From: Linanthus parryae
Taxonomy: Eukaryota; Streptophyta; Magnoliopsida; Ericales; Polemoniaceae
Length of the DNA stretch: 64,000 nt
NCBI GenBank assembly: GCA_023055425.1
Contig: JALGPY010000013.1
Location: 14,297,735 to 14,361,734, forward strand
Direction of reading: 5' to 3'
In this document: positions 23,032 through 35,036 of the stretch, piece after piece
Layout: every line of letters begins with the position of its first letter
Numbering within the stretch: the stretch's first letter is position 1
The notes under the pieces: model-generated
Told to the model about the DNA's origin: nothing
The model's database searches: none
The model's input: only the letters and a program-made list of their open reading frames with translations
Made by a program: the position numbers and the translations under genes

Positions 23032-24890
23032 TGTTGATGAATTAAAATTGAATGTTTTAGTATGTTAATGAACTCTTAATAACTTGATAATATGTGTAAT
23101 CTATCTATTTTATCTCTCTTTCTAGACTTATGCTTGTTTTCTTAGTTTTAATTGCTTTAACATGTTTTGTAGGCAAAGACATGCTTTGGAATACTAGAGG
23201 CTAGCTTGGGAAAGCTTAAATGATGGAGTAAAGAGAGTTGGAGGGCTAAGAGACATGAAGATGGAATTAGAAGCGCCTAATTTGAAGACTTAAGTTCCAA
23301 AATTGAAGAAAAAAAATGGAAGTTAGAGGCCAAGATTGAAGACAAACCAAGTTAGAAGGCTAATGTCACGTTCACGGGTAAAAGAGAGAAGTTTTTAATG
23401 AAGTTGGGGTTGTAGGTGGCCTTTTATAAATTCTTAAGAGCTGACTTGAAGAGATATAACAGCAAGGGTGTGATTTTGGCCTTTGTTTCAAGCGCTGGGG
23501 GCATTTTAAAGCCCCCAACAAATAAAAGGGGCTTAATTGCAATTTTACCAAACACAACCAAGCACCAGCTGGTGTTTCTTCTCTATCCCCGACGCTAAAC
23601 ACAGAGAAACCCACGTTCCTCCATTGTTGCTTCACCCAATCTCTTGCCAAGAGCCAACACCCCTTCAAATCTTCACCAAATTGGCTCAAATTGGTCCCAA
23701 AATGCTCCCTAGACCACAAGCTTTCTTCTAGAACCATCAATTCGGCCCAAGAAACAACAAATCAAAAGACCCAATTCGACCCAGGGTTCATGAAGGTTCC
23801 AAAAATCAATGAAAGAGATGGATTGGGATGAATTAGACGGTGGGGATTCATCCTTGGACGACAAGAAACCCTTCCCCAACATCTATATAAGCCGAAGATG
23901 AAGATTGAAGAGGCTTCTCTCCCACCTCACGAAAATTTTGAACCTCTCTCTCTCTCTCTCTCTCGGCCTTGGCCGATTTCTGGGTTTGTAATGGCGATTC
24001 TGAGCTCTCTATGAGCTATCTCGGAGCCAATAACAACCTTTGAGTTGGGGGGTTTCGAATTTCGGGTGTTCTTTATCTTGTTCATCATTTTTCTTAACTT
24101 CTTCTTCATTTTTGGGGTTATTTAGCTACTTTTAGTTGATTCAGTGAAGAATTACATCAAGTTCTAGTAGTGTTACTCTTCATTTTGTAGCAAAAATTCT
24201 TGAGTTAAGCTTGAATTCAATGGAATTGGTTATGAATGTTCTTTTTATATATCATGCTTAGCTCTTGAATATGAGTAGCTAGACAAATTATTGGTTGAAG
24301 TTATGTGTTGGGTGTGGATTCAATTGTTAAATCAATGAGTTGAGAAGTTCCTCTTGTGATTCATGATTGAACAAGTGTTGGAATACAAATCCGATTTGTA
24401 GCTTCATCTTGTATGTGGATTCATGATTGAATACACATCCTTGATAGTTGATACAACTTAGTTTTGGATTTCACTAGTGTTCTTCATGAATCACACTTGG
24501 ATTTGACACTAGAAACCACACATCTCCTTAAAAAATCATTGGGGTGTTGGATTCATACACAACACACGTAGAGGATTCAACCAAGACCAACTCTTCTCTC
24601 AATCCTAAAAACTCTTCTGAAGTTTTAGATTCTCTTTAATCTACTAGTTGTTTACTTAGTTTCATTAAAATTTCTCAACCAACAAATCCTTGCTCCTTCA
24701 AGGCTCTCTTAGTGGATTTTGAAGCTTGGCTAGCTAAAAAGCCTTTGAGAAACGTACTTTCATTGCACTTTAGTTTAGTTAGTTGCTTAGTATAGTATTT
24801 AGATCAGTAGCTTGTTTCTTGCTAATCAAGTGTGAGATGTCTCTTTCCCAGTCCTTGTGGACTCGACCCCATTCTTACTCGGGTACTACT
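23032..24890 (+). repeat. 3' LTR of Athila-like element
   Basis: Starts TGTTGATGAATTAAAATTG and keeps the ~680-bp block missing from the 5' LTR (about 24155-24830). A CT microsatellite lies at 23944-23963. The last shared bases are CGGGTACTACT; after that FAR1-like coding sequence resumes, so the terminal ~35 bp of the LTR appear to be missing. Confidence 0.8.
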
Positions 24891-26122
24891 TAGTTCACCG
24901 CTTTATAATATAGCATTCAGGAATACTCTTTGTGTTTTTCTTATCAAGGAATTTTAAAGCATAAGAACATAGAATACAAACAAAAGTAAATATCATGCAA
25001 CTGCATCTCACAACTCCAGTAGATGCGTCATATTTGACAGCATGCTCTCGATGACTAGCCCATATGAAACTTTATACTATGTTATACCATCTTGCTTCCC
25101 ACTTTTGTGAATAACACAATCACAAACTTTCTCTTATTCATCTTCAAATATTTTAAAGGCCTCAGGATTGTAGATTTGCACAACATGTCCTATCATTTCA
25201 ACATTAGCAATTAATACAGGAGTCGTTTGAATCATATTGAATGATGACCTGGATTCCTTATACCTACGGTCCTCCAATAACCTCTTGTAATGCTAAAAAA
25301 TTGAAGAATGTTGTATTTTGAATCCAAGTATTTCTTAAGTACATTACTCATAGATTCACTCCGTTGCGTGCTTTTCAAATCAGTAGTGAACATATGTCCA
25401 CCATATACCATAGCCCATTTGAGTCTTGATAAATATTTTTGAAACCATTTATTATCAGCAAGATCATAACGCTGAAGCATATCTTCCCAGGCAGATAACC
25501 AATCATCTTCTTCTTCATAGTCATAAACACAAGAACTACAAATTGTTTTAATGCACAAAATGCATGGCTTAAATGCTTTCCACTATTTTGATATATGTGC
25601 CAAACATACAAACAATGCTCTGATTCTTAAAATACCTCTTCTATTGCTTTTGCCATTGCTGGTGATTGATCAGTCAATATTTTCATGGGTTGCTTATGTG
25701 ACACAGCACTAAGAAATGTCTAGAAAAGCCACTTGAAAGACTCTGTAGTTTCATCATAGGGTAATGCTCCATCAAAAGTAATTGTTTGCTTCTGGCGTTG
25801 GACACCTACAAATGGAGAAAGTGGGTGCCCATACTCATTTGTTCGATATTTCTTGTCAAAGAAAATAACATCTCCCGAATAACCATAATCAACAATTGAT
25901 CATGAATCAGCCCAAAATATATTTGTTATAAAATCATCATCATCTAATTGTATTGCATAGAAGAAAGAAGGATCTTTCAACTTCATCCGTTGGAAATATT
26001 CCAACATAGCTCCAGCATCTCCTTTTTTCATTTCCAATTTTTAGTACATCAGGATCCAAATACGAGATACACATAGAATTTTTCAACGAACAATCGAAAG
26101 AACCTAAACTACATAGGTACAC
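24891..26122 (-). pseudogene. FAR1/MULE transposase, catalytic and SWIM-side fragment
   Basis: Mutator-like transposase of the FAR1-related type; live members are transposases or light-signalling transcription factors. Reading right to left: [20 protein letters not shown]; the MULE core DYGYSGDVIFFDKKYRTN and FDGALPYDETTESFKWLF; ILTDQSPAMAKAIEEVF with a catalytic-type Asp; CLYVWHIYQNSGKHL. After a frameshift comes DWLSAWEDMLQRYDLADNKW and STQRSESMSNVLKKYL, then PVLIANVEMIGHVVQIYNPE, and finally KKNTKSIPECYIIKR at the edge of the LTR. Several in-frame stops and frameshifts are present. The N-terminal FAR1 zinc-finger domain is absent; a LINE fragment abuts that end. The continuation is at 15322-15757, beyond the Athila-like insertion. 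Confidence 0.85.
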
Positions 26123-26189
26123 AATCTAAAATATCCACAAATAGAGCAAGCATAACTAAATCAAAGAGAAAACAGAGCCATAGAGTCTT

Positions 26190-27110
26190 TCAAAAGAGGG
26201 CCACAAACTAAAAACAAAAAAATACTAAAATAACCAAACAAAATACTGACGCCAACCAACCCATCCAACTATCAAACAAAATTTTACTCCATAATATAGG
26301 GAATAATTGCATCATTAGGGACCGAGCTTTCTGGAAGAGAGGGAAGGTCAGGGCCTTTAAAATAGGCAGGGCTGAATCATGGAGGGATACCTGGGCAGAC
26401 TGGGCCAGCAAAGGGATCCACCAAGACTTCCATCGTTGGAGCAGGTAGAGCTAGCAAAGGACCACCAGAAGAAGTTGAGCAACAACGCACCGTCAGAGGG
26501 GGGGCACTGCAAGGGGAACTACTTCAGGGACCGGGATCATGCTAGAAGGCACAAAAAATAGAGTTTTTGATTGCACCAACTTGAACCATCTTCTGAGACC
26601 GCCACTTCCACAAAACCAAGGAAATATGGGGAAAAGAAGAGAAAAGTTTAATGCATCTCATTATTCATAGTACATGTAGCTTTGAGGGTCTTTCCTACAT
26701 CAAGAACTTGGTGGAACATGTTATCTACCGAGGAAACTTCATTGTTGAAGACCGGTTTATTTCTGGCAATCCACAAAGTCCGTAAAATTGCCGTATACCA
26801 GTACCAATCTAGCCCCACCTGCAGTTTCTTTTTTGATCTTAACCAACCCTTGAGCCAAGATTGATTATCATCATATATTCAAATTGGGTTAGAGACCGGA
26901 GCCATATGCCATAACCCTTGAGCCTTAGTGCAGGTTAGAAAAATATGAGTAGGAGATTCAGGACACAAACAAGAGGGAAACTTGATTCCACACGAAGAAA
27001 CCTTAGTATGAAGATTGGTAAGAGATGGAAGGGAATTAGTAAGTATACGCTAGAAAAGACCTATAAATTTAATAGGGAGACCATGTACCAAAGATTCTTC
27101 CAAGTTAACT
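26190..27110 (-). pseudogene. L1-type LINE ORF2 C-terminal fragment
   Basis: Minus-strand zf-RVT region: RILTNSLPSLTNLHTKVS, FPSCLCPESPTHIFLTCTKA with Cys-Cys-His-Cys spacing, GLWHMAP, and further on YTAILRTLWIARNKPVFNN, which leads into the RNase H side. Stops interrupt it repeatedly. It differs clearly from the LINE tail at 12-13.5 kb, so it is a separate insertion. Sequence from about 26190 to 26560 is poorly recognisable. Confidence 0.65.
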
Positions 27111-27211
27111 CCATACTAACTCTATTAAATTGGATTTTCTTTGAAGAAATATTGGGGGAAGAGTTATTAAAATTAATAAGGGAGTACGCTGAAGGGGAGT
27201 ATATATTTTCC

Positions 27212-28171
27212 TTGTGTGTAGATAGATTTTTCCCTCCCACACAACTGGAGTATATATCCACGTCCACTCGATGGATGGTGCTCATAGAATGTCTGGCCAA
27301 ACTCAGATAAATCAATATAGGATATTGATGTGATCTACATGGATGAGAATTTTCCCAGTATCGAGAAACTACGGATTGGATATATGAGTTTGAATTTTAT
27401 GTCTCGTGTCCAATCCGGATATAGAGAAAAAGGAATGAGACAATACTTGCACAAGGTTTTTCGGATGACTATTTATATTAGTTGGTTGGCATGGATCTCT
27501 TTCTAGAGGCCTCTCCTTGTTAGTAAATAGTTTCTACGAACTAAGTAAAAACCTATGGGATCACACTCCATATGGATTGAACTAGACTTGGGAATTAATT
27601 AATATGGTTAATTAATTATAAGGATCAATGTGCAACTACTTGCAAACTTATTAGGACTAATTTGTAAGAAGAACTAATCCGAACATGAGTGGGATTAGGA
27701 GAGGGCCTTTACGTAGTTAACAAGGAGTTGTTGGGCTATGTAAAGGATGTTCCTAGCTTCCTTCCTACAACTAATGCTCATAACATTACTTGAGTAGGAG
27801 AGAAAGCAAGGAGAGAGAGCAAGACAACACAAGAGGCTGAACCGCCTTGTGCAGTCCGCCCCTACCCCGTCAGCCAAAGAGAGAGGGCTGATCCCCTCTT
27901 TGGTCTCCGTTGCGTGATTTTTCTTCCTCTTCCATCGTTCATAGCTAACACAAGGATTTGTAAGATCTAGATCTCAATCCTAGGCGTGGATTAACCGTAG
28001 AGACGCAACATTATTTGCGTTTGAAGTCATCACATGAGACTTACAAGATAATCATTATGAATCCTTTACTATCGTTATGAATTCTCTTCCTGTGATCGTT
28101 GGAGGGTCTTGTGCGGATCTTTTCTAGTTTAATTCCACTGTGTAATCTGTTACAAAACCCAACCGTAATCA
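27212..28171 (+). repeat. 5'-truncated LTR, same family as the solo LTR
   Basis: Matches the second part of the solo LTR (TCCACTCGATGGATGGTGCT, AATGTCTGGCCAAACTCAG, GGATTGGATATATGAGT). The end is taken at 28171 (GTAATCA), where SIRE-type RT coding sequence begins abruptly. The first ~370 bp of the LTR are missing. The 27111-27211 interval is unassigned. Confidence 0.75.
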
Positions 28172-29165
28172 CTACAAGAAGCAGACTGGATCATTGTAAT
28201 GTAAATTGAGCTGAATGAGTTTGAGCGGAACAAGGTATGTAATCTGGTTCCTCCTCCCAAAGATCAGTCTGTAATTGGAACAAGGTGGGTGTTCCGAAAC
28301 AAGGTAGATGAAAATTATAAGTTTATCAGGCATAAAGAAAGACTATGAGCTTAAGGCTACAACCAGAAAGAATGTATAGACTATGAGTATACTTTTTCTC
28401 CTGTCGTCAGGTTGGAAGCAATAAGAATGTTACTTACATTGGCATCACATAATAACATCAAACTTCTTCAAATGGATGTTAAATGTTCATTTCTAAATGG
28501 TTATCTGCAAGAATAAGTTTATGTTGCTCAAGCTCCAGGATTTAAAAATGATGAGTTTCGAAATCATGTTTGTAAGCTTAATAAAGCTATTTATGGTCTT
28601 AAACAAGCTCCAAGAACTTGGTATGAAAGATTGTCAAAATTCTTACTCGAAATGGTTTCAAAAGAGACTTAGTTGACAAAACTCTTTTCATAAAGACACT
28701 GAGATATACATTCTAGCAGTACAAGTATATGTTGATGATATTCTATTTGGTGCTACTAATGATTCTCTTTCTAAAGATTTCTCTAGTCTTATGAGCAGGG
28801 AATTTGAGATGAGCTTTATGGGAGAAGTAAATTTCTTTCTTGGACTCCATGTTCCCCAAATGAAGAAAGGAATTGTTCTACATCCGAATAAGTGCACCAT
28901 GGATTTGCTGAACAAGTATAATATATCTCAATCCAAGGTAGCTAAAACTCCCATGAGTACTACACTGTCCTTAGACAATGATCAAAATGGTAAGAGTGTA
29001 AATAAGAAAGAGTTTAGAGGTATGATTGGTTCACTTCTCTATCTTAATGCAAGCAGGCCATACATCATGTTTAGTGTTTTTATGTGTGTTAGATTCCAAT
29101 ATGATCCTAAAGAGTCTCACTTACTTGTTGTCAAAAGAATCTTCAGATATCTCAATGGTACCAAA
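28172..29165 (+). pseudogene. SIRE-type copia reverse transcriptase fragment
   Basis: A plus-strand RT begins mid-protein at LQEADWII, continues with GTRWVFRNKVDENYKF, IKLLQMDVKCSFLNGYLQ and [20 protein letters not shown], and after a frameshift with FMGEVNFFLGLHVPQMKKG. It stops at RIFRYLNGTKD. The order and spelling match the RTs at 45852-46772 and in the right-hand element. The catalytic YVDD region (about 28728) is out of frame. It is bounded on the left by an LTR of another family and on the right by an oppositely oriented integrase fragment. Confidence 0.85.
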
Positions 29166-31141
29166 GACATAGACATCGCAGCCCCAAATCTTCATGAACG
29201 ACAGTGTGGGACACCTCCCACTCCAAATCTCATGTGGTGTCTTCATGACTAATTTAGATGGAACACGGTTAATGGTGAAAGCTGCACTTAATAGAGCATA
29301 GCCCCAAAATGATAATGGAAGATTGGTTTGACACATCATAGATCGAACCATATCTAATAGGGTTCGATTCCTCCTCTCGGACACGCCATTCCATTGTGGC
29401 GTTCCGGGTGGAGTGAGTTGGGACACGATCCCCCACTATCTAAGATAGTCTTCAAACTCTTGGCTCAAGTATTCTCCTCCACGATCCGATCGTAGAGCCT
29501 TAATACTTTTGCCAAGTTGCTTCTCTACTTAACTTTTGAGTTCTTTGAACATTTCAAAGTATTCGGATTTGACCTTCATAAGGTACACAAATCCATATCT
29601 ACTGTAATCATCAGTAAATGTAATGAAGTAGACATAACCACCCCTGGCAGGCGTGGTAAACGGCCCACATACATCGGTATGTATGAGCGCCAATTGCTCA
29701 CTAGTCCTCCCACCTTTCTTATTGAAAGGGGACTTTGTCATTTTTCCCAATAAACAAGCCTCACATGTCTCATATGATTCAAATCAAATGATTCTAGTAA
29801 TCCATCCGTATGGAGTCTAGATACACGCTTCTCATTTATATGGCCTAAACAACAGTTCCATAAGTAAGCAGGATTTAAATCATGTATTTTAATCCTCTTG
29901 GTATTAATGTTGTAGACAGGATTGCTTAGATCAAGGACATACAGTCCATTAAATAATTGCACACTAAAATAGTGAATATTATTAAAATAAAAGGAACAAC
30001 AATTGTTCTTTATTAAAATAATAAAACCTTCCTTGTCCAAACAAGAAATAGAAATAATGTTTCTGCTCATAGCAGGCACAAAATAGCAATTATTTAATTC
30101 TAAAACTAATCCTGAAGGCAGAGATAGCTCGTACACGCCCACCGCCAACGCAGCAAATTTTGCTCCATCCCCAACACGCAGATATATCTCCCCTTTAGCC
30201 AATCTTCTACTTCTCTTTAGATCCTGCACATTTCGACAAATGTGAGATCCACATCCAGTATCTAATACCCATGATGTATAGACAGTTAAATTAACATCTA
30301 CAAAAAAAATACCTGGTGGTGGTGGAATCACTACTCCAAGCCTCTTTTCCTCCAGATATTTTGGGCAGTTCCTCATCCAGTGTCCAGGCTGACTGCAGTA
30401 GTGACACTCACCTTTAGTCACACCTTTGGCAATGCCACCAACAGGCTTAAGGGTAGGTTCCTTGGACTTGGCAACTGACTTTCCTTTGCCCTTGAAGGAT
30501 GAGGCAAACCTTTTGCCCTTTCCTTTCTTTACCATCATAATGGCCTTGCCCGCTGTCCTCAACATATTGAGCAAATATGGCAGTGGTTTAACGATATCGT
30601 TCATGTTATAGTTCATGATGAACTGTGCATAACTCTCGGACAACGATTGCAACACGAGATCGGTTGCCAACTCTTGGCCGACCGGGAACCCCAGTCGGGC
30701 GAGATTCTCCAAGTACCCAATCATACGGAGTACATGGGGTCCCACCGGGTTCCCTTCTGCTAGATGACACTTGAACAATGCCTTAGAGACCTCATACCTC
30801 TCAACCCTTGCCTGCTCTTGGATGAGCTGCTTCAGATGCTCGATCATATCGACAGCATTAATGTTTTCGTGTTGCTTCTAAAGATCAGAATTCATGGTTC
30901 ATAGCATAAGGCAGGCCGCATCATTAGCGTCATCAATACGCTTTTGATACGCCTTTAGGGCTGCAGGAGTATTGTTCTCTGGACCTGCTGGAGCTTGCTT
31001 CTCTATTGCGTACAATTTCTTCTCTTTCTTGAGAACAATTCTCAAGTTTCTGTACCAATCAAGGAAGTTGGTTCCAGAGAGCTTTTCCTTCTCAAGGACA
31101 GATCGTAGGGAATATTATGAACTCGATGAGTTGTTTGCCAT
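29157..31141 (-). pseudogene. copia gag-protease-integrase polyprotein (truncated)
   Basis: Starts at ATG 31141 (MANNSSSS), then EKLSGTNFLDWYRNLRIVL of the copia gag family. Early stops are seen after NSSSS, at CLML and at NSDL. A clean 369-codon frame then runs 30847-29738: gag UBN2-type region; a basic stretch; zinc knuckle CHYCSQPGHWMRNC; the protease site WVLDTGCGSH; and the pre-integrase region ending YLWNCCLGHINEKRV. Integrase follows: HTDVCGPFTTPARGG and DDYSRYGFVYLMK (29750-29529), then PPGTPQWNGVSERRNRTLLD and GCDVYVFGT (29426-29157). The missing second part of pol means no self-mobility. Confidence 0.9.
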
Positions 31142-32794
31142 TTGGAATTCTACAAAAAGGAAAATACGCAAGTTTTAGTATTTGTGAATTTTTGACTATA
31201 CTCAATAATGGCTAGTTTATCAAATATAGCTCCCACTATTTTTCTACGGATTAATAACCCTCAAGATATTAATGCGGAAAATATCCTTATATTTTCTAGT
31301 GAGCCAAGATCTATGTTTCATCTCCTTATGAGCTTGCTTTGGCAAGTGACCCATAATTTGACTACTTTAGGTAGGAACAATTTCCAATTGCATCCCTTAT
31401 GCAACTCTTGGTTAAATTGGGCAAATAACTCCTTATTTATCCATCCGCATGGATAATCCCAATTGATTGTCTCTAGGTTTTAATCGTATTAAACACCTAG
31501 TTGCGTCCAACCTCTTACTTAAACAATTTGCACACGAGGTGTGCCATCGCACCACATCATTATTAACCAAGTCGCCATTTTTTGGCACGCACGATTTTGG
31601 GAAAACATGATGATGATGAGTGTTTAAATAACGAGAAGACAAAAAATGCAATATTTGAATTTTGAGGGATTTTCAATTCAATTTTAATTGTTTTTGTTGA
31701 TCCATATCAACTAATCTATCTATTTGAGTTTGGGCACAACTCCAAATAATAGATCCGGGTTGTCTAATTATCTTATTATCCTAATTGCATGCATCATCCA
31801 TACACCAACCAAAAAATAATAAAAAAATAAAATAAACAACCACAAAACAAAATAAAATGTGATGTGAATATGGCCTTTTCTAGACAAAGATAATTCCAAG
31901 CCAATGGAATTATCTATGAACCCTAAAAGCAAACACATCTCCATGCGTCTTCATCTTTTGGTCCATCCTTCATAGTCATGTGGAATGCTCCATGCTCCAT
32001 CTTTTGTGGCTCCTTTGGGCTTCTTTTCTTCAATATTGGCTAACAATCTACTCTATCTAGCACTAGCTAACCTGTACTAAATAAAATAAATCTCACAAGT
32101 TGAGAGAAAAAAATGGCTCGCAGGCCAAAACACCCTAGTTAATTATTACAATTAATTGATCAGCTCGCAGGCCGTAAACCAAACCACAAAATTAAAAAAT
32201 CACACCAAACCACATCCTCAGGCCATATCCAATCACCATGCGATTTGCACATAAACAGTTAAAATCCAATTTTAACGCGCTTGGTCAATTTTAATTGATT
32301 TTAGGATTTTCTAGGGTTAAAACGGTCCATGGGCCCCAAAAATCAAATTGCCCGGACCCCAAAAGAGGACCGCAAAGGCCTTGGACCGGCCGACCCCTAG
32401 CCCACACGGCTAGGCTGTGGGCTAGGGCTGCCCTGGCCCCTTGGCCGTCCCTTGCTTGGGCGGCAAGCAAGGAGGGGCGGTCCCCTAGGGGGGCCGAACC
32501 TCCATTGAGAGTTGTTTCCAAAACAGCTCCCTTGCTTGGTGCCCAAGTTTGGTTGTTTCCTTGTGTGAAAAGAACTCCTTCTTTCCATAGGATGCCCAAA
32601 CCCTAGATCTAAGATTCTAAAAATTTTCAAACTCACTAATTCATGCATCCAATGCAAGAACTAGGCCTTGTTATGATTGATTATTGACAAATTGCATCAC
32701 ATGCTTGATTTGTCTTGTTTTACGCGATTAATAATAAATTTAAAGTGTAAAACTATCAAAACGTAAAACATAAACCACGTTTATGCTTTACAAC
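31142..32794 (-). other. copia 5' leader (untranslated)
   Basis: Between primer site and gag ATG. It has no supported gene. It includes a GC-rich block at 32330-32480 (GGCCGTCCCTTGCTTGGGCG) in which overlapping open frames on both strands are composition artefacts. Confidence 0.6.
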
Positions 32795-32809
32795 CAGGAT
32801 CTGATACCA
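32795..32809 (-). other. primer binding site, initiator tRNA-Met type
   Basis: On the minus strand TGGTATCAGATCCTG follows the 5' LTR by one base, the normal primer site of plant Ty1/copia elements. Confidence 0.85.
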
Positions 32810-32810
32810 C

Positions 32811-34234
32811 TGAAGGGTTTTGATCATTGATACGCAGTGGCAAAACATTTATCAATGCAATACCCTCCAAGGATCACAGGACAAGAGACATAATAATGGT
32901 AAGGGAAGAAATCAAGTTACACACCTTAGGGTTTCTCCTGTGATGACTTCTAACGTGAATTGTGTCACGTTCTCTATAGTTGATCCACGCCCAGAGTTGA
33001 GATCTAGATCTTTCTTATCCTTTGTGCTAGCCCGGAAAGGAGGAAGAGGAAGAAGAAATCACGCAACACAAAGTAAAAAGGAGGGGCGGCCTCCTTGTTG
33101 GGCCGACGGGAAGGGGGCGGCGGCAAGGGGGGCGGACGCCTCTCTTGCTTGCTTGCTCTCTCTCCTTTTGTTCTCTCCCAGTCAAGTTATAAACTAAAGG
33201 CTCATAAGTGTGGGAAGGAAGGAAGGATCATCCTCTTATAAAGTCCAACAAATCCTTGCCAACTACCTAAAGGACCTACTCTAGTCCTACTAGAATTCGG
33301 TTTAGTCCCTTTCCTTGAAAATTAGTCCTACTAAGTTTGCAAGGTGTTGCAAAGTGATCCTTCTAATTAATTAATCCTATTAATTAATTCTCAAATCTAG
33401 TTCAACTCTATATAGCGTGTGACCCCATAGGTTCTATCTAGTTGGTAGAAACAATTTGCTAATATGGAGCGGTTTCTAGCAAAACATCCATTCTAGCCAA
33501 CTATTAGAATAGTCATCCGACAAACCTTGTACAAGTAATTGTCTCATCCCTTTGTCTCTATATCCGGATTGGACACGATACATACAAGTCACACTCGTAT
33601 ATCCAATCCATAGTTTCTCGATCCATGGGAATAGCCTTATTCGTGCAAATAACATCAATTTCCCATATTGATTTATTTGAGTCTTGCCAGACATTCTATA
33701 AGCACTATACCTCGAGTGGCCTAGGATATTTGCTCACGTTATGTGGGAGGGAAAAATTCTATCTACGTCCACTACGATCTCTAAGCTTGCTTTTTATTGT
33801 ATCCCGCACGCGCCTTTATAACTACCTAGTTACAGTGTAGCGTTTGACGCTACCAAAATCACAATAATCCACAACTAGAATATCTAGCGACTTCAAGTCT
33901 AAGGATGACAATACCATTGCACCACGAGAAGCACTTTTGACTTAACATAACATGTATGTAGCCTTCTTGGAGATGGGTCAATCCGGTGCGCCATTACCCT
34001 TAATGCACATCCATGTGTTGGATCATGATATCTCCATATCAATCCAACTCCATACTAGTCTATAGATGATTGTCCTATTAATCATTATATTGGACTAGGG
34101 ATATTTAAGATAAACAACACATTGTAAATCTAAGGACTTCATTATATTAAATATCCAATAAATAATACAATGAATGTTTTAGTCAAAATAAATTCATACT
34201 AAACTAGATTGCCTCTAGGGAATCTATTCCAACA
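32811..34234 (-). repeat. 5' LTR of minus-strand copia element
   Basis: 1424 bp, from TGTTGGAATAGATTCCC (34234) to CCCTTCA (32811) on the minus strand. Homologous to the solo LTR at 21353. It contains a GC-rich tract (33075-33140) where the family diverges most. Confidence 0.9.
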
Positions 34235-35036
34235 CCTTGATCTTATTATCTCATTAAGTTGTTTTCAGGGTTTCTTAGCTATTTGTTTTGCAGGAAGTGT
34301 CCTTATTTACTTTTATGCAGAGTAGGAAATAAAAGTCTGCAGATTGATCCTACTATTATGGAATAATGTCCGGACTTACCTAAGACCTCAAGAAGGAAGA
34401 TCAGATCAAAATCAATGAGGAAATCAAGTAGCTTGCCGTTGGAAGCAATCTGTTGAGAGTCAAAGATCTCATGAGAATTTTTAAGGAATTCTGTTTCAGA
34501 GTTCCTTATATTTCTGTAATTCAAATTGAGATAAAACAGACACTGATTTTGAGAGAAATTCAGAAGAACATAACATTACATATATTCATACACTATGACG
34601 GATTGACAAGCATCACTGAAAGAAATCAAACAATCTCTCAATCCATCCCAGTTTCCAGAAGGACACTTCAAGCTTCAAATCTTCACTATTTTAACAATGT
34701 TCTTCATCTGAGCTTTACTTTTATATCTTTTTGTTATACCTCTTAATCATCTTTTCTCATGAGTTTTTCAAGTGGAACAACAAATATTCGTACTGTATCA
34801 GTCAGCTAAAGTACTTACTAGAGAGGTTAGGAAGAACCACTAGCTGGCAAAGAGTAAGGCACTTCTCTTGGCTAGATATTTGGGGCTTAGGTTTTGATAA
34901 ATAAGAAGTTGTTGAAATTCTAGAGGGATTAGATCCCTCAGGCGGAGAGTAGGTCACTTGGGACCGAACTTCGTAATAAATTATTGTGTTCATTGTCTTG
35001 CATTTCATTTCTGCACTTGTCTTTATAAGTGTAGTG
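34235..35036 (+). repeat. SIRE-type LTR fragment
   Basis: The part at 34805-35000 parallels the SIRE-type LTRs: ACTAGAGAGGTTAGGAAGAACC, TTTTGATAAATAAGAA, GAGGGATTAGATCCCTCAGG and TAGGTCACTTGGGAC compare with 41740-41900. It sits between two minus-strand LTRs of the other family, so it is an old piece broken by later insertions. The 34235-34800 part is only weakly similar. Confidence 0.55.

Larger units (their letters stand above)
15758..24890 (+). mobile_element. Athila-like Ty3/gypsy element without RT and integrase
   Basis: Long related LTRs start TGTCGATGAATT (15758) and TGTTGATGAATT (23032). Between them lie a tRNA-Asp type primer site (16972), gag and protease remnants (17208-18960), a further degenerate coding stretch to about 19935, a long non-coding part, and a G12 polypurine tract (23016-23027) directly before the 3' LTR. 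No reverse transcriptase, RNase H or integrase motif is visible, so the element would depend on a relative. It interrupts a FAR1-like gene and is itself interrupted by a solo LTR (21353-22697). No clear target duplication was found: the 3' LTR seems to have lost its last bases where the FAR1 sequence resumes. Confidence 0.85.
29157..34234 (-). mobile_element. Ty1/copia element, 5' portion (LTR, gag, protease, integrase)
   Basis: Minus-strand element with 5' LTR (34234-32811), primer site (32809-32795), a long leader, and gag-protease-integrase up to 29157, where it is cut. No RT, RNase H or 3' LTR in this orientation follows. Its LTR belongs to the solo-LTR family. Confidence 0.85.

Noticed and set aside
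15322..26122. FAR1/FHY3 host transcription factor gene
   Set aside because: Multiple stops and frameshifts plus a 9-kb insertion. The MULE core is present, but nothing shows it was a host gene rather than a transposon.
32291..32657. Overlapping open frames on both strands in GC-rich DNA
   Set aside because: They lie in the copia leader, overlap on opposite strands and have no domain. A composition effect.
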